Shown here: positions 1-7,534 of the stretch, one piece after another
Position numbering within the stretch: position 1 is the first letter of the stretch
Layout: the number at the start of each line of letters is the position of its first letter
From: Candidatus Magasanikbacteria bacterium RIFCSPLOWO2_02_FULL_44_11
Lineage (GTDB): Bacteria; Patescibacteriota; Patescibacteriia; Magasanikbacterales; GWA2-37-8
Direction: 5' to 3'
Length of the DNA: 16,406 nucleotides
Assembly (NCBI GenBank): GCA_001783035.1
Contig: MFQK01000034.1
Location: forward strand, 10,517-26,922
The notes under the pieces: generated by a model
The model's input: the letters and a program-made list of their open reading frames with translations, nothing else
Told to the model about the DNA's origin: nothing
Databases searched by the model: none
Translations under genes and position numbers: made by a program

Positions 1-7
1 CGCGCCG

Positions 8-22
8 TCGGCTTTCAGCCGA
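8..22. repeat. short perfect hairpin with TTC loop
   Basis: TCGGCT-TTC-AGCCGA forms a perfect 6-bp stem with a 3-nt loop. It lies in the otherwise featureless stretch 1-126, which is downstream of the minus-strand lipoprotein gene. No gene is visible in 1-126. A hairpin of the same style (5-bp stem, TTC loop) recurs at 15819-15831. The role is unknown. Confidence 0.4.
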
Positions 23-126
23 ACCGAGCCAGCGCGCTGCGGATGTTGTGAAATACTACTGTTATTTTATACTTCGGAAACTGTTAAGCTCATTTGCCGA
101 CAAGTAACTTGTCTTCAAAAATTGCT

Positions 127-162
127 CGGCCTGGTGATGGATTATTACCCACCACCAGGCCG
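127..162 (-). terminator. Rho-independent terminator of the 351-aa lipoprotein gene
   Basis: A 10-bp stem plus 3 further pairs past one mismatch surrounds an 8-nt loop (141-148). On the minus strand it is followed by AGCAATTTTTG, a short U-run. It starts 33 nt after the lipoprotein stop. The arm and tail sequence (120-134) is repeated after the second lipoprotein gene at 1336-1350. Confidence 0.65.
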
Positions 163-194
163 TGTTGTTCCAGATCATCGACCGCCGCTACCCA

Positions 195-1250
195 CTAGGG
201 CACGACGATACGAATTATTGGGCTGCTTTCGACGGTATAGATACCGTCGACTAGCTTATTTCCGTTCACACGACACGTGTACTCACGGCCTGACTGAAGG
301 CCAGAGAATGTGACTAACCCGATTTGTTCTCTCGGGTAAGACACATTTTTAGACACGTAGTGCCCCCCACTGTAACAGTAAGTCTCTACAAAATCGTAGG
401 ACTTACTTACTTGCCATTGAAATTGGATCATGCCCGAGGCGGACCCCATTAAAAACAGATCCATCTCCGGAGCAGATGTCGAGATCGTGACGACGTTGCT
501 CACAATCTCGAGCGCGCCGTAATGATAAACGACGCGCGCCTTTATCGTGGATGGTTCAAATACGTAATAAAATCCACGATCCAATACTTCTGCATCACAA
601 ATAAAAGGCGCGCCAATATCCCAAAAATCCCCGCCATTTATTTGCCACTGCATTTGGCACACGCCATATTCTGGCGCGTTCGTTATCCTTACTTTGGCAA
701 CCCCACCCCTGCTCGTGATCGTATGGTACGACAACCCGACTTCCGACAAAATCGGAATCGGGAGGGTCACCGGCTGCGGCGGCGGTAGAAGAGGGCTAGT
801 ACGAACACCAACGTGTTTGGCGCTCGTATTCCCGGCTTGGTCGGTAGCTACAACCTTCACCACATACCCGCGACCAGCCACGAGCTCTCCAAACACCCAA
901 GAAAATTCGGGCGGCTTCCCACGGTTGCCACCGACCCGTAGGTCATCCGATTGAATTTCCTGGCCATCCTCTTCTAAAACCACTCTCACTTCCGAAACTT
1001 CGGACAACGAGATGATGACCGTCACCTCGGTGGACTCTGTCTGGTTCTCCATCCATTCGATGGAGATGTACGGCGCCGTTGTGTCCTCAACGGCATCGGG
1101 CCACGGACACACCGTCGCTGCCATCTCCGGCGCGGGCGACGCATCCCTGAGCTTGTCCTGATCACAGCCGAACAAGCCGATCAACAAGATACTAGCCGAC
1201 AACGCGAACTGCACAATTGTATTGCGCGCGAACCGCATCATCTTCCTCAT
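195..1250 (-). CDS. predicted lipoprotein with Ig/FN3-like domains
   Basis: This encodes 351 aa of unknown specific function. The N-terminus has basic residues (MRKMMRFAR), a hydrophobic core and a lipobox ending LFGC at Cys29, so it should be a lipid-anchored surface protein with a mature part of about 323 residues. Three beta-rich segments can be proposed. Residues 51-152 end in ATDQAGNTSA, a pattern common in FN3/Ig-like repeats. Residues 166-260 follow. Residues 262-351 contain FSGLQSGREYTCRV, which is FN3-like. No enzyme motif is visible. The start is set by a strong SD (AAAGGAGG) 5 nt before the ATG. That SD sits inside a small hairpin also present before the neighbouring lipoprotein gene. 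A weak -10 (TACAAT, complement of 1293-1298) may give it its own promoter. Otherwise it would be co-transcribed with the 125-aa gene upstream. Confidence 0.85.
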   Translation of the reverse strand: MRKMMRFARNTIVQFALSASILLIGLFGCDQDKLRDASPAPEMAATVCPWPDAVEDTTAPYISIEWMENQTESTEVTVIISLSEVSEVRVVLEEDGQEIQSDDLRVGGNRGKPPEFSWVFGELVAGRGYVVKVVATDQAGNTSAKHVGVRTSPLLPPPQPVTLPIPILSEVGLSYHTITSRGGVAKVRITNAPEYGVCQMQWQINGGDFWDIGAPFICDAEVLDRGFYYVFEPSTIKARVVYHYGALEIVSNVVTISTSAPEMDLFLMGSASGMIQFQWQVSKSYDFVETYCYSGGHYVSKNVSYPREQIGLVTFSGLQSGREYTCRVNGNKLVDGIYTVESSPIIRIVVP

Positions 1251-1253
1251 GAT

Positions 1254-1267
1254 CCCCTCCTTTGGGG
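1254..1267 (-). promoter_or_regulatory. SD-containing hairpin before the 351-aa lipoprotein gene
   Basis: On the mRNA, CCCC-AAAGGA-GGGG can form a 4-bp all-GC stem whose loop and 3' arm hold the ribosome binding site, three bases before the ATG. The 16-nt block 1254-1269 is identical to 1762-1777 before the other lipoprotein gene. This could expose or mask the SD. That function is inferred. Confidence 0.55.
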
Positions 1268-1292
1268 TTTCAGGAAAAAATTTCCGGTTTGA

Positions 1293-1298
1293 ATTGTA
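1293..1298 (-). promoter_or_regulatory. weak candidate -10 box for the 351-aa lipoprotein gene
   Basis: TACAAT on the minus strand is preceded by a short T-run (CTGTTT). The hexamer 17 nt upstream (ATCTCG) is a poor -35. The start site would fall near 1286, about 36 nt before the ATG. It may simply be chance sequence in an AT-rich gap. Confidence 0.25.
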
Positions 1299-1342
1299 AA
1301 ACAGCTATCTGCCAACGAGATAAACTCGCCTGCAGAATTGCT

Positions 1343-1370
1343 CGGCCTGGGATGGTTGTCCACCAGGCCG
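1343..1370 (-). terminator. terminator-like hairpin after the 125-aa lipoprotein gene
   Basis: An 8-bp GC-rich stem (CGGCCTGG/CCAGGCCG) lies 11 nt past the stop. It is followed on the minus strand by AGCAATTCTG, which is a poor U-run. The stem and tail match the terminator at 120-162 over 15 nt. Termination is probably weaker here, allowing readthrough into the next lipoprotein gene. Confidence 0.5.
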
Positions 1371-1381
1371 GAAAGAACTAC

Positions 1382-1759
1382 TTATGGGCTGTACCGACAA
1401 GCGGCAAACCCATTTTCAACCACCAATGCCCGGACCATGACTTGTGTTTCGGTCCAATTTCCAGCACGGCCGTCTTTTTCATAGAACAACTGAATCCGAC
1501 CGCAATACGCCTTGGCGCGATCGTCGACGAAAATCGTGAACTCCGGAGATCCTTGCCCGGTAAATACCGCAAACCCATAGCGGTTCCCCTTCCCATCCAG
1601 TTGTATCATTCTATAATCATTTCCGTCTATCATTTTCATAATGACGGAGTTGACCTTGATAGGAGTTTCGACCACCCACGTCTGCGCTGATCTTGTGGTC
1701 GTCGTCGGGACAGTGCTGCACCCGAAGAGCAACGTCACCACCACCATCATCGTCTTCAT
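1382..1759 (-). CDS. small predicted lipoprotein
   Basis: This encodes 125 aa and I do not recognise the family. A short signal peptide (MKTMMVVVTLLFGC) ends in the same LFGC lipobox as the 351-aa neighbour, with Cys14 as the lipidation site. A Thr/Ser-rich linker and a compact, beta-rich mature domain of about 100 residues follow. The domain has two Cys, at AYCGR and at AACRYSP near the C-terminus, which could form a disulfide. The start is supported by SD AAAGGAGG 4 nt before the ATG, within a 16-nt block identical to the one before the neighbour. Expression most likely starts from the consensus promoter near 1997, after a leader of about 230 nt. Confidence 0.75.
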   Translation of the reverse strand: MKTMMVVVTLLFGCSTVPTTTTRSAQTWVVETPIKVNSVIMKMIDGNDYRMIQLDGKGNRYGFAVFTGQGSPEFTIFVDDRAKAYCGRIQLFYEKDGRAGNWTETQVMVRALVVENGFAACRYSP

Positions 1760-1761
1760 GT

Positions 1762-1775
1762 CCCCTCCTTTGGGG
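1762..1775 (-). promoter_or_regulatory. SD-containing hairpin before the 125-aa lipoprotein gene
   Basis: This is the same CCCC-AAAGGA-GGGG stem-loop as at 1254-1267, two bases before the ATG. It is the second copy of the duplicated translation-initiation block. Confidence 0.55.
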
Positions 1776-1777
1776 TT

Positions 1778-1990
1778 GTTGCCCGAGTGAAAGCCCGGTC
1801 ATCTGGCCAGCGTGATTGCTGACAAGATAACGCGGTTTTTCACCCTTGTCTTAAAGAGTAGACGTGAAATTGGTTATTAAAGAACAAAACTCCCTGTTTT
1901 GAAAGAGTTATTGCTTGCCCGCCCTCTGGCGGGGCTAAAAATCTGATGATTTGGTAGGTCATGAACCAGCCTCTCTCGAACTGTTCACAA
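1778..1990 (-). other. structured 5' leader of the lipoprotein genes, with a possible 40-aa ORF
   Basis: The stretch lies between the consensus promoter and the 125-aa lipoprotein gene. Three stem-loops are visible: a 6-bp all-GC stem at 1918-1933, a perfect 6-bp CAAAAC/GTTTTG stem at 1885-1901, and a GACAAG/CTTGTC stem at 1821-1850. A possible 40-aa ORF (minus 1962-1840, beginning MTYQIIRFLAPPEGG) starts about 28 nt after the expected transcription start, with GAGAGAGG 7 nt before its ATG. Its sequence has no feature I recognise, so a structured leader or small RNA is as likely as a peptide. I could not match it to a known riboswitch, SRP RNA, 6S RNA or tmRNA. Confidence 0.4.
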
Positions 1991-1996
1991 CGAACC

Positions 1997-2025
1997 ATTA
2001 TAGCACAAAAAACTCCATTTGTCAA
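1997..2025 (-). promoter_or_regulatory. consensus sigma-70 promoter for the lipoprotein genes
   Basis: TTGACA (minus strand 2025-2020), a 17-nt spacer and TATAAT (2002-1997) match the consensus perfectly. The spacer ends in TTTTTTGTGC directly before the -10. The RNase P promoter has nearly the same spacer end. The expected start is near 1990. Confidence 0.85.
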
Positions 2026-2053
2026 TGAGTCGGACTAATTCTTAGCTAGAATA

Positions 2054-2067
2054 AGCCATTTTTGGCT
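2054..2067 (-). terminator. weak hairpin downstream of uvrA
   Basis: A 5-bp AGCCA/TGGCT stem with an A-rich loop lies 10 nt after the uvrA stop. No U-run follows, so termination here is doubtful. It is the only stem between uvrA and the next promoter. Confidence 0.25.
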
Positions 2068-2076
2068 GTGGATAAC

Positions 2077-4902
2077 CTACAGATATTTACCAGTCCAAGA
2101 TTTCTTATTCTTTTTGATATCCGCGGGAATGCCTTGGGCCACGATTTCACCGCCGCCTTTGCCGCCTTCCGGCCCCATATCGATCACCCAATCCGACGAC
2201 CGAATAACATCGAGATTATGTTCAATCACCAGCACCGAATTGCCCTTGGCCACCAACTGGGAAAGCACCTGGAGCAACCGTTTCGTATCTTCAAAATGGA
2301 GACCAGTGGTTGGCTCGTCCAAAATATATAAAGTATTGCCAGTTGAAACGCGAGATAATTCTTGCGCCAATTTTATACGCTGCGCCTCACCGCCGGAAAT
2401 CGTCGTGGCCGGCTGGCCGAGTTCCACATAACCTAAGCCCACTTCGCGCAAGACATTTAACTTTTCCGCAATCGAAGGAAATTCCACGAAAAACGTATAC
2501 GCTTCTTCTACCGTCATTTTCAAAACATCGGCAATATGTTTGTTGTGATATTTAATTTCCAACGCTTCCTGGTTATAACGCAAACCGCTACATTCATTAC
2601 ACTCGACAAACACATCCGCTAAAAACTGCATCGGGATACGGACATAGCCTTCACCGGCACAGGCTTCACAACGTCCGCCTTTGACGTTGAAACTAAACTT
2701 GCCGGCATCATAACCGCGCATGCGCGCTTCGGTAAGAGAGGAAAATAAATCACGGATCAAGGTGAACACGCCCGTGTAAGTCGCGGGGTTGGAACGAGGC
2801 GTGCGGCCAATCGGCGATTGGTCGATGGTGATGACTTTATCAATATTCGCCACACCTTTAATACTTTTATGCGAACCGGGTTCATCTTTGGCGCGATAAA
2901 AATATTTAGCGAGCGCTTTACCCAAAATATCTATAATCAACGTCGACTTACCGGAGCCGGACACGCCGGTCACCGCCACCAATTTCTGAAGAGGAATTTC
3001 CACCTCAATATTTTTCAAATTAAAAGCCTTCGCGCCAGTGATAACCAACGATTTTGGCGCGGACTTTTTCTTATCAGTCGATTTTTTCTTAAAGGTCTTC
3101 CGAAATTCTTCGGCAATGTCGATGCGACCGCTTAAATATTCCGCGGTCAGCGATTTTTTACTTTTCTTAAATTCGGCGAGCGTGCCGGCGGCAATAATTT
3201 CACCGCCGTAGACCCCGGCGCCCGGGCCGACGTCAATCACATAATCAGCCTGCTCCATCATGGCCGGATCATGCTCGACCACGATAACCGAATTTCCCAA
3301 ATCACGCAGATATTTCAACGTGTTGATCAATTTGTCGTTATCGCGGGGATGCAAACCAACCGATGGTTCATCCAATATATAGATAATGCCGGTCAAACCC
3401 GCCGACAATTGGCTTGCCAGCCGCACACGGGTCACTTCACCGCCCGAAAGGGTGTTCATTGAACGGCTCAAATGCAAATAACCCAAACCAACCTGATCCA
3501 AATTTTCCAAACGCGGTGTAATCTCGCGCACGATTGGCTCCACAATTTTCGATTGCGCATTTTTGGAAAGATCATTTCCCTTGGCGAATATTTTTTTGAG
3601 TAACACGATACTTTCTTCCACACTCATCGCCGCCACATCGGAAATCGTGTACTCCCCTATCCGGACAGCGAGCGATTCGACGCGCAACCGCTTGCCCTGA
3701 CAAATCGGACAAATACGTTCGCGCATATATTGTTCGATCTCCTTGCGTACATATTCGGAATTGGTTTCCAAATGTTTTTGCATCAAATCGGGAATTACGC
3801 CGGGGAAAGTTGCTTTTTTGTTATCCACTTCAAACTTCTCGTCGCCGCTACCATACAAAACAATATCGAGCGTCTTTGACGGCAATTCGCTGACCGGCGT
3901 CGAAACTGAAAAATTAAACTTTTCCGCGACCTTGACCAGAATTTTTTGATACCAACTTTGATTGCCGGTAATCCTAGTCCAGGGCTGGATAGCGCCTTCC
4001 GCCAACGTTAATTTATTATTCGGAATAACCAGACTCGGGTCAACTTCCATGGTCACGCCCAGACCGGTACAGCGCGGGCACGCGCCATACGGACTATTAA
4101 AACTGAAGCTGCGCATATCGAGCGAGGGCATGGTGCGACCACAACTCGGACATAAACCAATCGTCGAGAACAATTTCTGTCCACCGTCGCTTTCAACTTT
4201 CACCAAACCGTTCGACAAATCCGCCGCCACCTCGACCGCTTTGGTAGGATCTTCTTTTTTGATGTTAATTATTTTGCCGATCAACAGGTCAACATTATAC
4301 TTATTATTTTCCGCGAAATCAAACTCCAACAATTGATTTATTTTCATCATGGCACCATCCACCGACACCCATTCATAACCCGACTTCTCAACTTTTTCCA
4401 CCAATTCTTTTTTGCTGACTTTTTCGCCGCGCACTAATGGTGAAAATATTTTGACTTCTTTATTTTTGCGAGCAATTTCACGAGCCCGCTCCACGATTTC
4501 GCCGGTCGAATAAATTTTCACGGCCACATGGCACTCCGGACAGTACTGCGTACCGACGCGCGCGAAAAGCAGTCGGAAGTAATCATAAATTTCCGTAACG
4601 GTACCGACCGTCGAACGCGGGTTTTGCGTGGAAACTTTTTGATCAATGGCAATGGTCGGCGACAAACCGTCGATCGCGTCGACGTCGGGTTTGTCTTGCA
4701 CGTCCATAAACTGGCGCGCGAACGAGGACATCGATTCGGCGTAACGGCGTTGGCCTTCGGCGTAAATCGTATCAAAAGCCAAACTAGACTTACCGGAGCC
4801 CGACAAACCGGTCACGACGACCAGTTTATTTTTCGGGATTTCAAGAGAAATGTTTTTTAAGTTGTGCACGCGCGCACCTTTGATAATTATTTTGTCGTGC
4901 AT
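2077..4902 (-). CDS. uvrA: UvrA, excinuclease ABC ATPase subunit
   Basis: UvrA is the damage-sensing ATPase of nucleotide excision repair. It works as a dimer in the cytoplasm and loads UvrB on lesions. This protein has 941 aa, the usual length, with two ABC modules. The first has Walker A GLSGSGKS at 32-39, signature LSGGE at 485-489 and Walker B ILDEP at 509-513. The second has Walker A GVSGSGKS at 646-653, the C-terminal zinc finger with Cys at 745, 748, 768 and 771, ISGGE at 835-839 and ILDEP at 860-864. Further CxxC pairs near 121, 251, 275 and 398 belong to the insertion domains. The start chosen is ATG at 4902. A TTG two codons upstream is possible. No SD is visible. The gene begins 36 nt after the pilin-like gene on the same strand, so co-transcription is likely. 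uvrB and uvrC are not in the window. Confidence 0.98.
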   Translation of the reverse strand: MHDKIIIKGARVHNLKNISLEIPKNKLVVVTGLSGSGKSSLAFDTIYAEGQRRYAESMSSFARQFMDVQDKPDVDAIDGLSPTIAIDQKVSTQNPRSTVGTVTEIYDYFRLLFARVGTQYCPECHVAVKIYSTGEIVERAREIARKNKEVKIFSPLVRGEKVSKKELVEKVEKSGYEWVSVDGAMMKINQLLEFDFAENNKYNVDLLIGKIINIKKEDPTKAVEVAADLSNGLVKVESDGGQKLFSTIGLCPSCGRTMPSLDMRSFSFNSPYGACPRCTGLGVTMEVDPSLVIPNNKLTLAEGAIQPWTRITGNQSWYQKILVKVAEKFNFSVSTPVSELPSKTLDIVLYGSGDEKFEVDNKKATFPGVIPDLMQKHLETNSEYVRKEIEQYMRERICPICQGKRLRVESLAVRIGEYTISDVAAMSVEESIVLLKKIFAKGNDLSKNAQSKIVEPIVREITPRLENLDQVGLGYLHLSRSMNTLSGGEVTRVRLASQLSAGLTGIIYILDEPSVGLHPRDNDKLINTLKYLRDLGNSVIVVEHDPAMMEQADYVIDVGPGAGVYGGEIIAAGTLAEFKKSKKSLTAEYLSGRIDIAEEFRKTFKKKSTDKKKSAPKSLVITGAKAFNLKNIEVEIPLQKLVAVTGVSGSGKSTLIIDILGKALAKYFYRAKDEPGSHKSIKGVANIDKVITIDQSPIGRTPRSNPATYTGVFTLIRDLFSSLTEARMRGYDAGKFSFNVKGGRCEACAGEGYVRIPMQFLADVFVECNECSGLRYNQEALEIKYHNKHIADVLKMTVEEAYTFFVEFPSIAEKLNVLREVGLGYVELGQPATTISGGEAQRIKLAQELSRVSTGNTLYILDEPTTGLHFEDTKRLLQVLSQLVAKGNSVLVIEHNLDVIRSSDWVIDMGPEGGKGGGEIVAQGIPADIKKNKKSWTGKYL

Positions 4903-4938
4903 ACGCAAAGTACGTAAAAGTACTGTAGCCTATCACAA

Positions 4939-6384
4939 TCACAGAGACTTGTAAACATCCCAACCTGCCGACGACTCAATATGATAAACTTTGTCGGCAC
5001 TAATGTCCATTATCACACTTTTTATTTCACTGTGAGGAATAAAATACTTTTCCAGATTTTTAGCGTCTATCATTTGTTTTACTTGCGAAAAGGATGCTGA
5101 CTTACCGTTAATAGGGAAATAATCATCGGGTCCAAGATCAATCCCGACCCTGCCTATACGGCCGATAACGTGCGTTTGGTCGTTTGGATTGCAATTCTTT
5201 TGCATTTCAAATGTTAAAACAAAACCGAGCACATTATCACTCCCGCATTTATTAGCGGTTTCGTCAATAGCTTTTTCTTCGGCAGCAATGATATATTGTT
5301 GACCATTACCGGATTCAAGTGTTTGAGCCACGGCCGACTGCACCTCATGATTTGAACCATTTTTACAAATAACCCACAATTCTTGTTCGCCGGGGTCGGT
5401 GGGGTCGGGGCTCTGCCAACCACGCGTCGCCGAAATACCGGGGGCAACCATTGCCAAACAATCGCTGGTATCAATAAGCAGATGCACTGGAGGAAAAATA
5501 TTTCCAATCACGGTCCCTTTTTTACAATCGTACGGATTCTGCTTCACCGTATCCTTATTACGTGTACTTCCTTTATCGTCAAAATTGGCGCAGACAAACC
5601 CTTTGCCGCAAACATTGCCAAAGCAGGCGCGGTCGCCGCCTTTTTCCATATAAAAACGGCTGCCACAGTCAAAAACTGATTGATCATTAATTTGGTCATA
5701 CTTGATGTCGTAGGAAATAGACTCGGTCATGGCGATGGTTTTAGTTTGTTCTTCCTTGCCAGCTACCTTAAAAAAAGCAGTGGTCGACGGCGCGGCCATG
5801 CAAAATTGCGGGATCATAGGTTGCGGACGAACCATCCAAGTTTGCGGCAAACGCAAATTTACCAGATTAGGGCTAATGGTCTGTAAAATAAAGTAAGACG
5901 TGTAAGCAATAAACAAACCGATCAACGCTCCGCCAATGCGAGTCTTCGCGCTCGAGATCGCTTCAGAATTTCCGCCCGATGTCACCCACTGAAAACCGGC
6001 CACAATAATCATGACCACAGCGATAATGGCGGCAATACTCAAAACATAATTGTAATTACTCTGGATAAAATCGCCGATGTTAATAAATTCTCGTTTGCCG
6101 CCGAAAGCAATCATGGTTTTGGCGGTGCTGGCCGGTAAACATTTGCCCCAGTCCCCGCTGGCGCACGGTTCTTCTTGCTTAAAACCTTCAGCCACATGTA
6201 CTTTTTCAGCATCAGTTAATTTTTCGTATGATCTGCCATTAGCAAATAATTTAGCGCGGATGTCCAAGCATTGTTGTTTACGCCAGCATAAATTATTAAA
6301 TTCCGGTATCGTTTCCTCCGCCAAAACCGACACTGGCGCCAGTAACATTATTCCAAAGATAAAAATTGCCAACAGTTTACGCAT
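4939..6384 (-). CDS. T4SS pilin-like membrane protein with Cys-rich extracellular domain
   Basis: Starting at ATG 6384, the protein has 481 aa and opens with a signal peptide ([14 protein letters not shown]... to about residue 22). Starting there places it 2 nt after the stop of the dsbA-like gene. An in-frame upstream ATG at 6423 would overlap that gene. Two membrane segments at about 113-132 and 149-170, with the short loop [21 protein letters not shown], resemble the TrbC/VirB2-type pilin domain often seen in Parcubacteria. The soluble remainder holds most of the 14 cysteines (33, 39, 74, 82, 195, 240, 254, 259, 265, 287, 309, 340, 380, 398), and their even number suggests disulfides. It may be a minor pilin or surface component of a secretion, uptake or attachment apparatus, but the exact role is unknown. 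It is much longer than a typical pilin (about 100 aa) because of the C-terminal domain of about 310 residues. Confidence 0.8.
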   Translation of the reverse strand: MRKLLAIFIFGIMLLAPVSVLAEETIPEFNNLCWRKQQCLDIRAKLFANGRSYEKLTDAEKVHVAEGFKQEEPCASGDWGKCLPASTAKTMIAFGGKREFINIGDFIQSNYNYVLSIAAIIAVVMIIVAGFQWVTSGGNSEAISSAKTRIGGALIGLFIAYTSYFILQTISPNLVNLRLPQTWMVRPQPMIPQFCMAAPSTTAFFKVAGKEEQTKTIAMTESISYDIKYDQINDQSVFDCGSRFYMEKGGDRACFGNVCGKGFVCANFDDKGSTRNKDTVKQNPYDCKKGTVIGNIFPPVHLLIDTSDCLAMVAPGISATRGWQSPDPTDPGEQELWVICKNGSNHEVQSAVAQTLESGNGQQYIIAAEEKAIDETANKCGSDNVLGFVLTFEMQKNCNPNDQTHVIGRIGRVGIDLGPDDYFPINGKSASFSQVKQMIDAKNLEKYFIPHSEIKSVIMDISADKVYHIESSAGWDVYKSL

Positions 6385-6386
6385 AC

Positions 6387-7142
6387 CTATTTCTTTAAAA
6401 CCGCGTTTAAATATTTTTGCCAAGCTTCAAACGGCACCACACCCTCGACACGCTCGCCGTTAATAAAAAAAGTCGGTGTACCGGCCACGCCAAACCGCGC
6501 TCCATCCAAATAATCTTGTTTCACTTCTTTAATAATTTCCGGCGATATCACGCATTGCCGCAACAAGGTATTATCCAGACCGCCCAGCAACGCCAATTGC
6601 TCCAAATCGGTAGCCGACAAAACCTCCGGCAAAAAGTCCTGCTGACTGAAAAGCACGTCATACATTTGCCAATAGCGTCCTTGGCGGCCGGCACATTCCG
6701 CCACCTGCGCTAAAAACGTCGCGCCGGGATGTAATGTTTCGGGAGGGAAATCACGAATAATTACTTTAACGCCATAACCATATCTTTCCGCCACTCGCTT
6801 CAAAATCGGAGCGGCCTGACGACAATTCGGACATTTATAATCCCAAAAAGCCACGATAACAACCGGTGCGTTTATCCGACCAAGAAAAGGATCGTCGCTG
6901 GTTTCAAGCTGTCGGCGGTCAACAAGCTTGGCCGCGGCCACCGAAGTCTTTAGCGCTGTAAATTGGCTATAATGCTCCTGTATAAACGCCGGCTCCAATC
7001 CGTTACGCAGCTGCCACCAATAGCGAATGGTCGTAACCAGAACCATTCCAAAAAAAAGAGCAACGAAGAATCCCAAGATAATAATAACTTTACCCCAAAC
7101 ACTGGTGTACCACCGGCGGGGATTGATGCTGTTAAGATCCAT
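6387..7142 (-). CDS. membrane-anchored DsbA-family thiol oxidoreductase
   Basis: This 251-aa protein has an N-terminal membrane anchor at about residues 17-38, so the catalytic domain faces outside. The thioredoxin-fold domain begins near residue 83 (DPFLGRINAPVVIVAFWDYKCPNC). The active site is Cys104-Pro-Asn-Cys107 and the cis-Pro loop is GTPTFFINGE (Pro223). This is the layout of the DsbA-like/Thioredoxin_4 group, which forms or isomerises disulfides in exported proteins. Two extra Cys (150, 197) may form a structural bond. The gene directly precedes the 14-Cys pilin-like gene, a probable substrate. No VKOR or DsbB partner is present in the window. A candidate promoter lies at 7176-7204, and no SD is visible. 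Confidence 0.92.
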   Translation of the reverse strand: MDLNSINPRRWYTSVWGKVIIILGFFVALFFGMVLVTTIRYWWQLRNGLEPAFIQEHYSQFTALKTSVAAAKLVDRRQLETSDDPFLGRINAPVVIVAFWDYKCPNCRQAAPILKRVAERYGYGVKVIIRDFPPETLHPGATFLAQVAECAGRQGRYWQMYDVLFSQQDFLPEVLSATDLEQLALLGGLDNTLLRQCVISPEIIKEVKQDYLDGARFGVAGTPTFFINGERVEGVVPFEAWQKYLNAVLKK

Positions 7143-7175
7143 ACTTAAATAACGATCGCGCGTTTAATACCCACT

Positions 7176-7204
7176 ATTATAACAAAAAAACCGCCACTCT
7201 CCAA
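7176..7204 (-). promoter_or_regulatory. promoter of the dsbA/pilin/uvrA run
   Basis: TATAAT (minus 7181-7176) lies 17 nt after TTGGAG (7204-7199), a half-consensus -35. The spacer ends in a run of seven T and GT directly before the -10. The expected start is about 28 nt before the dsbA-like ATG. It is back to back with the secG promoter. Confidence 0.65.
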
Positions 7205-7219
7205 CAAGCCGTGGCTTTA

Positions 7220-7248
7220 TTGACAAAAATGCCTAAATGGACTATACT
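7220..7248 (+). promoter_or_regulatory. promoter of secG
   Basis: TTGACA (7220-7225), a 17-nt spacer and TATACT (7243-7248) match the sigma-70 consensus at 11 of 12 positions. The expected start is near 7255, about 24 nt before the secG ATG. It diverges from the dsbA promoter. Confidence 0.8.
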
Positions 7249-7278
7249 TACTTCTATTATTAATCATCAAAGGCGGCT

Positions 7279-7494
7279 ATGCAGGATTCGATACTCATGA
7301 TTATCCAATTGGTTCTGGCCATTTTTCTGATCGCTATTATCGCCATCCAGCAAAAAGGATCCGGCTTGAGCGGTGTCTTTGGCGGGACAAGCAACATCTA
7401 TAGTACTAAACGAGGAATTGATAAAATTTTATTTTATACCACGATTGTTTTGTCAGCCACCTTTTTCGCATTGGGGCTTATCCGCTTCTTCTAA
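7279..7494 (+). CDS. secG: SecG, protein translocase subunit
   Basis: SecG is the small helper subunit of the SecYEG channel in the cytoplasmic membrane. This protein is 71 aa with two hydrophobic helices (about 5-23 and 48-70). They are joined by the diagnostic cytoplasmic loop QQKGSGLSGVFGG followed by a KRG-containing stretch. The length and pattern match short SecG proteins. The start is supported by AAAGGCGG three bases upstream and by a promoter 31 nt before it. The solute-binding protein gene follows 40 nt downstream on the same strand. Confidence 0.93.
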   Translation: MQDSILMIIQLVLAIFLIAIIAIQQKGSGLSGVFGGTSNIYSTKRGIDKILFYTTIVLSATFFALGLIRFF

Positions 7495-7534
7495 ATCCGC
7501 TCTTTTTTGTCTATTTTTTAATGTCTTTCCATCC

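Noticed and set aside
522..954. Plus-strand ORFs of 86-88 aa opposite the 351-aa lipoprotein
   Set aside because: They are antisense to a gene with a lipobox, strong SD and terminator. They show no domain features.
120..1370. Lipoprotein units as integron cassettes
   Set aside because: The repeated hairpin lacks recognisable attC core sites and no integrase is present. A terminator explains it better, although the matching ends are reported as a finding.
6385..6423. Upstream start of the pilin-like protein (13 extra residues)
   Set aside because: It would overlap the dsbA-like gene and put charged residues before the signal peptide. ATG 6384 is cleaner.
7373..7534. Upstream extension of the solute-binding protein overlapping secG
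   Set aside because: It overlaps secG in another frame and adds residues that match nothing. The ATG at 7535 gives a sensible basic N-terminus and anchor.
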